A stretch of DNA of 59,053 bases from Candidatus Methanomethylophilaceae archaeon (GTDB lineage: Archaea > Thermoplasmatota > Thermoplasmata > Methanomassiliicoccales > Methanomethylophilaceae). Location of the stretch: the NCBI GenBank assembly GCA_017519045.1, contig JAFWTC010000078.1:1-59053 (forward strand). Reading direction: 5' to 3'. Under the pieces are notes generated by a model. It worked only from the letters and a program-made list of their open reading frames with translations, did not search any database and was not told the DNA's origin. Below are positions 36,526 through 45,487 of this stretch, in pieces. Position numbers and translations under genes: made by a program. Each line of letters starts with the position of its first letter. The first letter of the stretch is position 1.

Positions 36526-36939
36526 AAGGTAGCGACAAGTTTCGCACCTTTATATAGTCATAGAGAACCTCGGCCTGCGGCACCATCGGTGCGCGTCCGT
36601 CAAAGGGCTTCCGCGAGTAGCGCCGAAGGGGACCCCGCGGATTACTGTGTCCTTCAGCGACCGTCACGGGGAGCGGAGTCCCGCACCGGCTCCCCGCTGC
36701 CATCGGCGATCGGGATAGAGCCCGGGACCCTATGCCGGCAGATGCTGCGCCGGCCATACCATCTCCCCCGCCGATACGGGACCGAAGCCGTTCCAAAGGC
36801 GAATTGCCGAGCGTTCTTCTGATCGTTTAAAATCAATTATGTAAAAAACAGCTCTTTTCCAAGGCCTTCCCACAAAACCATATATATCGGTTTACGAAGT
36901 TGGTAGTTACTTCCAACTAAAATCAGGGAGAGGTATCTC
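36526..36939. promoter_or_regulatory. Divergent control region between CobN2 and the importer
   Basis: 414 bases with no gene. Minus side: TATATAAAGG (36548-36557) for CobN2. Plus side: AAATCAATTATGTAA (36830-36844), a variant of the shared element, then CATATATATC near 36880, 35 bases on rather than 22. The middle (36560-36820) is GC-rich with short inverted repeats but nothing I can identify. Confidence 0.6.
36898..36918 (+). promoter_or_regulatory. Inverted repeat operator before importer operon
   Basis: AGTTGG-TAGTTACTT-CCAACT lies between the TATA box and the ATG at 36940, near the expected transcription start. A 6-bp perfect dyad here suits a repressor, perhaps metal- or corrinoid-responsive. 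Confidence 0.5.
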
Positions 36940-38070
36940 ATGGCAATAAGCAAAACGATCATGATCGTGATCGCGGCGGTGGCAGTCCTCGCAGTCTGCG
37001 TCGCCTGCGTCCTGATCGTGAACAACCACGGAAACAGCGGCAACGACGACGGAGGTGACGATGATGTCATCGACTTCACCCTCACCGACGCTGTCGGGCG
37101 CGAAGTGAACTTCAAATCCTATCCCACCAGGGCCCTGTGCACCTCGGCCATGGAGGTCGAGAGCCTGATCTACATGGGCCTCGGCGACAAGGTGGCCGCC
37201 ATAAACGGCGACGACACCAACTATCGGGAGTACTCCGACGACATCACCGGCGTCAAATCCTACGGGAAGGGCACCATCAAGAACATGTCGTCCCTGATGA
37301 CGGCCGTGGAGAACGGCACCGTCAAGCTCCTCGACCCCACCTGGAGGCAGACCGCCGAGACCCTGGCCAACAACTACCAGGAAGGCGACCTCATCATCTT
37401 CGGATACACCTCCTACGAGAAGTCCAGCATCGGAAGCCAGTTGGACGCCCTCGGCTTGAGGTACTTCGTCTGCCCCTACGCCACCAGCGTGCAGGGCGTG
37501 TACGACGACATCGAGGTCCTCGGGAAGATCTTCGGCGAGGAGACGACCGCCACCAAGATCGTCGACAACTGCAAAGAAGTCATCAGCAAAGTGAAGGCTC
37601 TCGTGTCCAACTACTCCGCCCCCTCGTACGCTATAACCATGAGCAAGTACGCCTACGGCGGCGGATACATCCTGGGCGCCATCGCCGAGGAGCTCGGCTC
37701 CAAGAACGCCTTCGGCATCACCGCCAACTACGCGCAGATCTCCGCCGAGGACGTCATCCAGGGCAATCCCGGAGCCGTCCTCGAGGCGAGCTGGGGCAGA
37801 CAGGGGGAGGCGGTCATCTCGAACACGGACCCCCTGATGGCCGACCTGGACTTCGCCAAATTCGACCGTTACTACACGCTCAGCACCAACCTCTCCTACA
37901 AATACGGGCCCTCCTACCGCGCGCTGACCTCCACCTCCCCCCACCTGGTGGAGACCTACCTCATGATCACCCTGGTGCTCTATGGGGACCAGCTCGGCAT
38001 CGAGGTGCCCAACCACGTCTTCACCGATGACTACCAGACCTATCTCCAGAAGATAGTGGACAAGTTCTGA
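36940..38070 (+). CDS. FecB/BtuF-type substrate-binding lipoprotein-like protein, system 1
   Basis: 376 residues. An N-terminal membrane segment (IMIVIAAVAVLAVCVACVLIV) anchors or exports it, followed by an Asn/Gly/Asp spacer. The binding domain starts with FTLTDAVGREVNFKSYPTR, the usual opening of cluster A periplasmic binding proteins for iron-siderophores, heme or cobalamin, and includes MEVESLIYMGLGDKVAAI. It captures the ligand outside the cell for the permease/ATPase encoded next. Position in a tetrapyrrole cluster with CbiZ favours a corrinoid or other tetrapyrrole ligand over a siderophore (inference). Confidence 0.87.
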   Translation: MAISKTIMIVIAAVAVLAVCVACVLIVNNHGNSGNDDGGDDDVIDFTLTDAVGREVNFKSYPTRALCTSAMEVESLIYMGLGDKVAAINGDDTNYREYSDDITGVKSYGKGTIKNMSSLMTAVENGTVKLLDPTWRQTAETLANNYQEGDLIIFGYTSYEKSSIGSQLDALGLRYFVCPYATSVQGVYDDIEVLGKIFGEETTATKIVDNCKEVISKVKALVSNYSAPSYAITMSKYAYGGGYILGAIAEELGSKNAFGITANYAQISAEDVIQGNPGAVLEASWGRQGEAVISNTDPLMADLDFAKFDRYYTLSTNLSYKYGPSYRALTSTSPHLVETYLMITLVLYGDQLGIEVPNHVFTDDYQTYLQKIVDKF

Positions 38071-38079
38071 GGTGGAAAT

Positions 38080-39147
38080 ATGAAACACGAGTCAGGGCCA
38101 GATATCACGAATAAGCTCCATTACGACACGAAGAAGCGCTTCCTGACCGTACTGGCAGTAGGATCCGTAGCTCTGTTGGTGATATTCGTGTTCTCTCTGA
38201 CTCAAGGACACTATGTGATGACCTTCATGGAGGCCCTGGACAGCCTCTGTGGGGTCATCACGTCCTGCTTTACCGGAGAGGAATGGGACACCGGGGAGAT
38301 GGTCATCTACCATCTCAGGATGCCGCGCTCGATATCCGTCATCCTGGTGGGCATGGGCCTGGCCGCCGCAGGCACGGCGATGCAGGCCATGATCCGCAAC
38401 CCTCTGGTCGACCCTTACATCACCGGTGTATCCTCCGGAGCCTCCTTCGGGGTGATTCTGGTGACCCTCTCCGGCCTGTTCGCATTCTCGGCCCTGACCA
38501 TCCCGGTCGCCGCCGCCATCGGGGCCATCGCGGCCTTCGCGCTGACCATCACCATGTCGGAGATGGTGGGCGGCCGGGCCATGGCCTACGTGCTGAGCGG
38601 CACCATCATCGCCGCGGGTCTGTCCGCCGCCTCCACCCTGGTGATCACCTTCAACTCCGCGGACTACCAGAGCATCATGTATTGGCTGTTCGGCACCTTC
38701 GCCTACCAGACCTGGGACAACGTCTACGTGATGCTGTGCGTCCTCATACCCTGCTTCTTCGTCGTGATTATCGCCGCGAAGAGGCTCAACATGATGCTGT
38801 TGGGCGACGAGAACGCCCAGTACCTGGGCCTGAACACCCGCCAGTTCAAGCGCCTCATGATGACCATCATCGCCATCATCACCGCGATGAGCGTGGCCTA
38901 CTGCGGCGTCATCGGCTTCATCGGCCTGATCGTTCCCCACCTCACCAGGATGCTGGTGGGCGGGGACCACCGCGTGCTGTTCCCCGCATCCATGCTCGTG
39001 GGCGCCATCGTCCTGCTGGTCGCGGACATCTTCTGCAAATCGGTGGGCACCGCCGGAGAGCTCCCCATCGGCGCGATTGTGTCGGTGGTGGGGATACCGT
39101 TCTTCTTCGCTCTGCTGATCAAGGAGGGGAAGCACTATGTCATGTGA
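38080..39147 (+). CDS. FecCD/BtuC-type ABC permease, system 1
   Basis: 355 residues with about 9-10 membrane spans. Family signatures: HLRMPRSISVILVGMGLAAAGTAMQA, NPLVDPYITGVSSGASFG and GVIGFIGLIVPHLTRMLVG, with the cytoplasmic coupling helix in the last. It begins 9 bases after the binding-protein stop and overlaps the ATPase start by 11 bases. Confidence 0.93.
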   Translation: MKHESGPDITNKLHYDTKKRFLTVLAVGSVALLVIFVFSLTQGHYVMTFMEALDSLCGVITSCFTGEEWDTGEMVIYHLRMPRSISVILVGMGLAAAGTAMQAMIRNPLVDPYITGVSSGASFGVILVTLSGLFAFSALTIPVAAAIGAIAAFALTITMSEMVGGRAMAYVLSGTIIAAGLSAASTLVITFNSADYQSIMYWLFGTFAYQTWDNVYVMLCVLIPCFFVVIIAAKRLNMMLLGDENAQYLGLNTRQFKRLMMTIIAIITAMSVAYCGVIGFIGLIVPHLTRMLVGGDHRVLFPASMLVGAIVLLVADIFCKSVGTAGELPIGAIVSVVGIPFFFALLIKEGKHYVM

Positions 39148-39994
39148 ATCCCCCATGCTGGAGCTGGAAGGAGTCCAGTTCGGATACACCAAGGCGTTCA
39201 TCAACCTCCGCGGCATCAATCTCAGCGCCGACAAAGGGAAGTTCATCGCGCTCATGGGGCCCAACGGCTGCGGGAAGACGACGCTGATGAGATGCGTAAA
39301 CTGCCTCCTGAAGATCCAGGAGGGGTCCATCGACATCGAGGGCGAGGACGTCCTGGCGATGACCCGCAAGCAGGTCGCCAAGGTCTGCACCACCGTGCCC
39401 GCCGAGATGCCGGTGGAGTTCTCCCTGCTGCTGAAGGACTTCGTCTCGCTCGGGAGGGCGCCCATCAGCAGCGGCATCTGGTGGGACAGCGACGAGGACC
39501 AGAAGGCCATCGAGGACATCATGAGAGCGTTCGGGCTCCTCAAGTACCAGGACCGCCGCCTCTCCCAGCTCAGCAGCGGGGAGAGAGCCCGGGCGCTAGT
39601 GGCCAAGGGCGTCGTCCAGGAGCCCAAGGTCATGATGGTCGACGAGCCCAGCGCCCACCTCGACATCAAGTACAAGGTCCAGGTGATGGAGCTGCTGAAG
39701 GAGCAGGCCAAAAACGGGATCACCGTCATCATGGCCAGCCACGACCTCAACCTGGTGACCAGGTACTGCGACGAGGCGATGATGATCAAGGACGGCGTGA
39801 TCTACTCCTACGGCGACCCCAACGAGATCATCAACGAGCAGTCCATCAAGGACGTGTTCGGGATCGACGTGACCGTGGTCAACGTCGGCGGGATCAACTA
39901 CGTGGTCCCGAGACCGCCCTCCGAGTCGGACTCCATCAGAGACCCGGACTCCTACCGAGGTGAAAGGACATGGTCACCTGGAGGAAGGTCCTAG
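39137..39994 (+). CDS. FecE/BtuD-type ABC ATPase, system 1
   Basis: 285 residues. Walker A GPNGCGKTT, ABC signature LSSGERARA (a slightly variant LSGGQ), Walker B VMMVDEPSAHLD and the switch His in MASHDLN. It energises the importer made with the two preceding genes. Its 3' end overlaps the start of cbiZ by 25 bases, so import and CbiZ are translationally linked. Confidence 0.93.
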   Translation: MSCESPMLELEGVQFGYTKAFINLRGINLSADKGKFIALMGPNGCGKTTLMRCVNCLLKIQEGSIDIEGEDVLAMTRKQVAKVCTTVPAEMPVEFSLLLKDFVSLGRAPISSGIWWDSDEDQKAIEDIMRAFGLLKYQDRRLSQLSSGERARALVAKGVVQEPKVMMVDEPSAHLDIKYKVQVMELLKEQAKNGITVIMASHDLNLVTRYCDEAMMIKDGVIYSYGDPNEIINEQSIKDVFGIDVTVVNVGGINYVVPRPPSESDSIRDPDSYRGERTWSPGGRS

Positions 39995-41115
39995 ACGGCG
40001 AGCAGGTGGGGGACCCCATCGAGGTCCAAAGGCTCCCCGGCGGGCAGAGGGTGTACCGGCACGGCCGGTCCCTGGTCGTGCTCCCGAAGGAGGACAGCGC
40101 GGTGCTGTCGTCCGCCTACTACCATGGCGGCGTCTTCGACCGGCCGTCCGCGGTCTTCAACACCACCGGCATCGGCGGGGAGGCCGAGATGGACCTCATG
40201 CACGGTCCCAGGGAGAACTATCTGGAGTACTGCTCCAGATGCGCTGAGAAGATCGGACTCGACCCCGCCACGGTGGTCGGGCTCGGCACCGCGGTCACCA
40301 TGGACAAGGCGGCCGTCGTCTCCGAGACCTTCGGGAACCTGTCGGTCTCGGCCGTGGTCACCGCCGGCGTGGAGGGAAACGGCGGACGCGTCGGCGACCC
40401 CGCCTCCTACGACGAGACCGAGAAGTACCACCGCCCGAGCGGCACCATCGTCATCATCCTGGTGGTAGACGCCGACCTCCCGGTCCAGACCATGGCCCGG
40501 TGCATCATGACAGCCACCGAGGCCAAGACCGCGGCGCTGCAGGAGCTGATGGCGTCTAGCAGATACTCCGAAGGCATCGCCACCGGATCCGGGACCGACC
40601 AGATCGCCGTCGTCTGCGACCGCGGTTCGGAACTTCGCCTGACCGATGCGGGAAAGCACTCGAAACTGGGGGAGCTGATCGGCAGATGCGTGCTCGCGGC
40701 GGTGAAGAGGGCGCTCGGGAACTGGGCGGGGATGACCCCGGAGTCCCGGATGGATGCCCTGATCAGGCTCGACCGCTTCCGCATCCCCCCGGATTTCTAC
40801 ATCGACGCCGCCGACGCCTCCGGAAGAGACGGCTTCGCGGAATCGCTCGCGGAGACGGCCCGCCGTCCCGAGGTGGTGGCCGCGGCCGCGGCCGCCATCC
40901 ATCTCCACGACGAGATGGCCTGGGGCATCTGCGACCGGAGGTCCGGGACCGAGCTCGCCCGCAGGACGATCGCATCGGTCTGCCCCGGATTCGAGCCCGA
41001 CATGGACGAGGGCATCCCCCGCGCCCTGGCGAGGGCGGTCTCCCGGCTCGCCTTGCGGTCCCTTGACCGAGCGGACCCCTGGAGAAATATCCCTTCACCG
41101 AATCCAGATCTGTGA
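39970..41115 (+). CDS. cbiZ: Adenosylcobinamide amidohydrolase CbiZ
   Basis: 381 residues. The CbiZ domain occupies ~45-240 (NTTGIGGEAEMDL, SAVVTAGVEGNGGRVGDPASY, IATGSGTDQIAVVCD). CbiZ cleaves the aminopropanol arm of adenosylcobinamide to give cobyric acid for salvage. An unusual helical C-terminal extension (~245-381) follows. Its location directly after an importer of the BtuFCD class supports corrinoid or precorrin salvage. The final ~350 bases are overlapped on the other strand by the frame of the isochorismatase gene; the CbiZ family residues are not in that overlap. Confidence 0.85.
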   Translation: MVTWRKVLDGEQVGDPIEVQRLPGGQRVYRHGRSLVVLPKEDSAVLSSAYYHGGVFDRPSAVFNTTGIGGEAEMDLMHGPRENYLEYCSRCAEKIGLDPATVVGLGTAVTMDKAAVVSETFGNLSVSAVVTAGVEGNGGRVGDPASYDETEKYHRPSGTIVIILVVDADLPVQTMARCIMTATEAKTAALQELMASSRYSEGIATGSGTDQIAVVCDRGSELRLTDAGKHSKLGELIGRCVLAAVKRALGNWAGMTPESRMDALIRLDRFRIPPDFYIDAADASGRDGFAESLAETARRPEVVAAAAAAIHLHDEMAWGICDRRSGTELARRTIASVCPGFEPDMDEGIPRALARAVSRLALRSLDRADPWRNIPSPNPDL

Positions 41116-41599
41116 ATCTCGCGAACAGCTCCGCCGCCTCGTTGATCCTGTCCTCGGTGGAGATAAGCGCACCCCTGCCGAGATAGGGTTTGAACCCATG
41201 GTCCCAGGCCGAATAGTACGTGGACATCACGCAGGCCTGCGTGACCATCCCGACGATGACCAGCCCCTCGTTGCCGAATCCCCGGAGAACCTCCTCCAGC
41301 CGGCTGTCCTGGAAACTGTTCATGCGGGTCTTGTCGACGACGGGGTCCTCGGTACGCGCATCGATGCCGTCCAGCCAGGCGTCGCCGTCATCCCCCTCAT
41401 AGACCAAGTGGAACTCTGGGGTGTACCTGACGAACACCACCGGGGCCCCGGACCGCCTGAACTCGGCGATGTAGCCGTTCATGGCGGCGACCGCGGCACG
41501 CCGGACCTCCGGCCAGTCATCGCGGTCCAGCTGGAACTTCCTCTGCGGGTCGATCAGCACCAGGCTCAGACCGTCCTCGGACATCTCCCGGACGGCCAT
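40763..41599 (-). CDS. Isochorismatase-family cysteine hydrolase
   Basis: Starts at ATG 41599. Residues ~1-175 are a complete isochorismatase fold with the D-K-C triad: LVLIDPQRKF (Asp), VDKTRMNSF (Lys) and MVTQACVMST (Cys). Members hydrolyse isochorismate, nicotinamide or related amides. The frame then lacks a stop and runs antisense to cbiZ to 40763, adding ~100 Arg/Pro-rich residues that are probably meaningless. It overlaps the 3' tail of CobN3 by 83 bases and would be co-transcribed with it. A role in processing a cofactor side chain is possible but not shown. Confidence 0.8.
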   Translation of the reverse strand: MAVREMSEDGLSLVLIDPQRKFQLDRDDWPEVRRAAVAAMNGYIAEFRRSGAPVVFVRYTPEFHLVYEGDDGDAWLDGIDARTEDPVVDKTRMNSFQDSRLEEVLRGFGNEGLVIVGMVTQACVMSTYYSAWDHGFKPYLGRGALISTEDRINEAAELFARFTDLDSVKGYFSRGPLGQGTARRAGRPPSPGRGGCPRPCRARIRGRPMRSSCGRARSRTSGRRCPRPSRRGDGWRPRPRPPPRDGGPSPRAIPRSRLFRRRRRRRCRNPGGCGSGRA

Positions 41600-44500
41600 G
41601 TCGCTCGCCCCTCTTGTCCGCGGCCATCTCCTCCAGCATCCCTTCGGCCTCCAGGTATAACTCGCGCAGCCTGGAGAGAGTCTCATCATCGGGCTCCCAC
41701 ATGTCGCGGTCGACCGCCTCGAGCAGGTCCTCCAGGATGTCCTTCAGCGCATAGGGATTCTCCTTGGCGATCCATTCGTAGTTGTCTTGGTCGAAGAGGA
41801 AGTGCTCGATCAGCGACTGGTACATCCACGGCTCGATGACATCGGAGGTCGCATCCCATCCAAAGACATGATTGATGTCCTCATGCACCCAGGCGGCCCC
41901 GGTGAAGCCATGGTCCTTCATGCTCTCCACCCACTTGGGGTTGAGCACCCTGGTCCTGAGGATGTAGGCGATCTCATGCTCCAGGTCACGGGTCTTGATC
42001 CGGTCGGGGTCGGAGGTGTCGCACAGGTAGTTGACGGGAATCTCTCTCCCGGCGGCGCGGCACACGGCGTTGATGCCGCCGAGGAAGGCGTACCCGTCGT
42101 CGATGTCTACGAGGTCGATCTCGCGGTCGACCTGGTTCTTGACGGCCACGTCGAGGCTGACCAGGCGGTGGCGGAAGGTCTCGGGCATCTTCTCTCCCCG
42201 GTGCTTCCTCCCGTAGGCGCTGCAGCCGAAGGTGATGTAGATCTCCGCGAGGTCGCCGACATCCTTCCACTTCCTCGACTCGATGAGGGTGTTGACGCCG
42301 GCGCCGTACACCCCGGGAGGCTCGCCGAACACGCGGACCATGGCCCGGTCCTGGGCCGTCTCCGCGGACAGGCCCTCCTCGATCATCCGGGCGATGTCCT
42401 GCTTCAGATGCTTCCTCAGGTAGTTGTCCTCGTCCGACTCCTCGACATTGGCGGCCAGCTCCACCGCCTCGTCGATCAGCTGGAAGAGGTTGGGGAACGT
42501 GTCCCTGAAGAGGCTGCTGATGCGGACGGTCACATCGATGCGGGGCCGCTTGAGCTCCTCGCGGCTCATGACCTCCAGGCCGGTGATCTTGCCTCCCACC
42601 GAACCCCAGACCGGGCGCACCCCCAGAAGGTAGAGCACATAGGCGACGTCATCGCCGCCGGTCTTCATGGTGTCGATGGACCAGATCACGATCCCGACGC
42701 TCTCGGGATACTTGCCCTCCCGCTCTATGTAACTGCGGACCATATCCTCGGCCATCTTCTGGCCGGCCTTCCAGCTCTCCTCCGACGGGACCGTCTCCGG
42801 GTCGAGCGAGTAGTAGTTCTTGCCGGTGGGCAGGAGGTGGGCGTTGCCGCGCGAGGGGGCCCCCGAAGGGCCGGGAGGGACGTATCCTCCGGCCATGCCC
42901 ACGATCATGTTGTTGATCTCGTCCTCAATTCCGCAGATGTTGGGGTAGAGCTCCTCGCATATGTAGCCGGTCACCGAGGCGATATCATCGTCCTCGCCGA
43001 ACTCCTCCTCCATCATCGCCAGCGCCTTCCCGCGGTCGTAGCCGGTCTGGCGGATGGCGGTCACGCACTCCTGCATCCGATCGTCGATGAGGTCCACCAG
43101 CTGCCCGTTGAGCTTGCCGGTGGAAGGGTCCACCTCCGACATGTGATCGAGGAGGTGGTCCAGGTCGTACCCCATGTTCTTGGCGATGGACCTCCGGAAG
43201 GAGGGGATCCGTCCGTTCTTGAGGCGGGTGAGGCAGTAGATCATCTCGTCCAGCTTCTCCTCCTGGGGGATGTCGCCGGCGATGTGCAGACCATTGATCA
43301 TCAGGCCGTCCTTGAGCTCCGTGACGTAGTCGAAGACGACCTCGCACTTGGAGAGTATCTGGTCGGAAGGCGTTCCCTCCGGGATCCCCAGCTCCCCCCA
43401 CAGGCTCAGCTCGCCGATGAGCTGGCAGATCTTCTCCCCCTCCGACTCCATCTTCGAGCTCTGCATGGTCTGCTTGGCGTACAGGTATCCCTGGAGGTGC
43501 CCCTCCAGATCGCCCAGCTGGTCATAGGTGCCGGCCCGGGCCAGGGACGGCATCAGGTAGTCGACCAGGATTGATTTCTTCCTCCGCTTGGCCACAATCC
43601 CCTCCGAGGGGTCGTCGATGACGTAGAGGTAGAGGTGGGGGAGGTCCTCCATCATGATGTCCGGGAAGCACTCACGGGAGAGACCGTTGCCTTTCCCGGG
43701 GAGCCATTCGCAGGAGCCGTGGGTGCCGATGTGCAGATGGACGTCGGTCTTGAAGACCCTCGAGATCCAGCGGTAGTAGGCGTAATAGTGATGAGGCGTC
43801 GAGAGGTCGGGGTCGTGGATCAGCGCCTCCGCCTGCTCATGCTTGCCCCGGGGAGGCTCGAACCCGATGTACACGTTGCCGTTGAGCACGCCGGGGATGA
43901 TGAAGCGGCCCCGGTGGGACATGATCTCGCCGGGAGGCTGGCCCCAGTTGCGGCACACCCACTCCATGTATCCGGGCGCCTCCTCCTCGGTCCATCCAGT
44001 GTACTCCTCCGTGTCCAGGAAGTCGGCCGCCCGCTCCTCGATGGTCTCCTCCGTGTCCCAGTCCAGGTTGTCAGTGATGTTGGCCAGCAGCTCGTCGATG
44101 AGCTCCCGGCTGTTCCGGGGCACATGGTCGATGGTGTAACCCTCCTGCTTCATCCTCGCCAGCAGCCTGCAGACGCTCTCGAGGGCGTCCAGCCCCCCGG
44201 CCAGGCCGATGGAGGCGTTGGAGAGGGAGCTGGCGTTGAAGAGCATCGAGACCTTGCGCTCGCTGGTCGGCACCATGTGCACCTTGGACCACCTGACCGC
44301 CATGCGGGCGATCCTCTCCAGGCGGTCGGGGATGAAGCTGCGGTACTCGATGCCGTTCTCGTCCTTCTCGGTGAACACGTAAGGGACGGAGGTCAGCTGG
44401 CCGTCCAACTCGGGGAGGGCCACCGACACGCAGAGCTCGCCGCCGTCCATGCCGATGCCGTCGTTCCTCCACTCCTCCTGGGAACGGAACATCGCCAACG

Positions 44501-45398
44501 AGGCGATGACGGGCACGTTCAGCTCCTGGAAGTAGTTACGGAAGCCTTCCCGGCTGCCGTCCCCGGGGTTGGCCAGCGCCAGCGACGAGAATCCGAGGCC
44601 GCAGAGGATCAGCGCATCCACCAGGCCCCTCCCGTCCCTCGTCAAATACTCGCGCATCACGCCGGACAGGCCGATGGAGCCGTTGATGTCGCTCTGGATA
44701 ATGTTCAGGAACACCGGGAGGGCGTTGGCGCCGTGCTTCTCCACATATCCGATGATGAGGTCCTGCGGCTCCAGGTCCCCGTTCAGCCAGGACTGCTGGC
44801 CGATCAGGATCCCGACGGTGGGCTTCGAGGGGTCCAGCGTCGCCATGTAGTCGTCGAGGGAGATGTCCCGGGGCATCCCCGGATGGTACACCCCCTGCAT
44901 CCTCTCCATCTTGGGCTCCGGGACCGCGAGCGAGGGGTCGCCGTAGAGCTTGACCAGATACAGCAGAAGGTTCCGGCGGTTCTCCCGCCCGTCCAGGGAC
45001 AGGTACTTGGTGATGGCGATGTACTCCTCAGCATCACCCAGAAACATGGAGGAGGCCTCCTTCATGGATTCCGGCATCGCACAGGTTAGGTACGTGTTCA
45101 CCCGGTGCTTCTCGATATCCTTCTTGAGGGCATCGTACTTCTTGTAATCGCAAACGTCACCGTGAATGTCAACGACCAGCAGGTCGCAGCCGACTATCTC
45201 GTCCCGCAGCGCCGAGAACTCCATCGGATCGCGGACGGTCTCCTTGCCGTCGAAGACGATAAGGTCCAGGTCGGCGCGGTCGAGGGATGTCGACTCGCAT
45301 TCCTCCCCCAGACTGTTGGTTCCCTTATTCCCGCCGATCTTCAGGTAGACTACCTTCACATGCCCGCCGTCGGACCGCTTGCTCCTGTATATCCTCAT
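41517..45398 (-). CDS. CobN/BchH-like chelatase large subunit 3
   Basis: 1,293 residues. All CobN hallmarks are present: LHIGTHGSCEWLPGKGNGLSR, VIDDPSEG, LLPTGKNYYSLDP, SIDTMKTGGDDVAY and VFGEPPGVYGAGVN. It is closest in motif content to CobN1. The conserved part ends at about EGMLEEMAADKRG; the last ~30 residues overlap the isochorismatase start. It lies downstream of the ChlI-ChlD genes on the same strand, so it is the most likely cognate large subunit of that AAA+ motor. The long hairpin just before its start may modulate its expression. Confidence 0.92.
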   Translation of the reverse strand: MRIYRSKRSDGGHVKVVYLKIGGNKGTNSLGEECESTSLDRADLDLIVFDGKETVRDPMEFSALRDEIVGCDLLVVDIHGDVCDYKKYDALKKDIEKHRVNTYLTCAMPESMKEASSMFLGDAEEYIAITKYLSLDGRENRRNLLLYLVKLYGDPSLAVPEPKMERMQGVYHPGMPRDISLDDYMATLDPSKPTVGILIGQQSWLNGDLEPQDLIIGYVEKHGANALPVFLNIIQSDINGSIGLSGVMREYLTRDGRGLVDALILCGLGFSSLALANPGDGSREGFRNYFQELNVPVIASLAMFRSQEEWRNDGIGMDGGELCVSVALPELDGQLTSVPYVFTEKDENGIEYRSFIPDRLERIARMAVRWSKVHMVPTSERKVSMLFNASSLSNASIGLAGGLDALESVCRLLARMKQEGYTIDHVPRNSRELIDELLANITDNLDWDTEETIEERAADFLDTEEYTGWTEEEAPGYMEWVCRNWGQPPGEIMSHRGRFIIPGVLNGNVYIGFEPPRGKHEQAEALIHDPDLSTPHHYYAYYRWISRVFKTDVHLHIGTHGSCEWLPGKGNGLSRECFPDIMMEDLPHLYLYVIDDPSEGIVAKRRKKSILVDYLMPSLARAGTYDQLGDLEGHLQGYLYAKQTMQSSKMESEGEKICQLIGELSLWGELGIPEGTPSDQILSKCEVVFDYVTELKDGLMINGLHIAGDIPQEEKLDEMIYCLTRLKNGRIPSFRRSIAKNMGYDLDHLLDHMSEVDPSTGKLNGQLVDLIDDRMQECVTAIRQTGYDRGKALAMMEEEFGEDDDIASVTGYICEELYPNICGIEDEINNMIVGMAGGYVPPGPSGAPSRGNAHLLPTGKNYYSLDPETVPSEESWKAGQKMAEDMVRSYIEREGKYPESVGIVIWSIDTMKTGGDDVAYVLYLLGVRPVWGSVGGKITGLEVMSREELKRPRIDVTVRISSLFRDTFPNLFQLIDEAVELAANVEESDEDNYLRKHLKQDIARMIEEGLSAETAQDRAMVRVFGEPPGVYGAGVNTLIESRKWKDVGDLAEIYITFGCSAYGRKHRGEKMPETFRHRLVSLDVAVKNQVDREIDLVDIDDGYAFLGGINAVCRAAGREIPVNYLCDTSDPDRIKTRDLEHEIAYILRTRVLNPKWVESMKDHGFTGAAWVHEDINHVFGWDATSDVIEPWMYQSLIEHFLFDQDNYEWIAKENPYALKDILEDLLEAVDRDMWEPDDETLSRLRELYLEAEGMLEEMAADKRGERHGRPGDVRGRSEPGADRPAEEVPAGPR

Positions 45399-45418
45399 AT
45401 GGCCTCACTTCTTCCATG

Positions 45419-45482
45419 AAAAAACGATAAGGGCCCCATGCGGCTCCGGCCAATCCGATTTCAAACGCCGGAGCCGCATGGG
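45419..45482 (-). terminator. Long hairpin with T-run between ChlD-like and CobN3 genes
   Basis: A perfect 16-bp stem (45435-45450 with 45467-45482, CCCATGCGGCTCCGGC and its complement) and a 16-base loop. On the minus strand it is followed by CGTTTTTTC (T-run ~45419-45424). It sits 36 bases before the CobN3 ATG, leaving no room for a separate promoter, so it may be a partial terminator or processing site within one transcript. Confidence 0.65.
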
Positions 45483-45487
45483 TCCCA

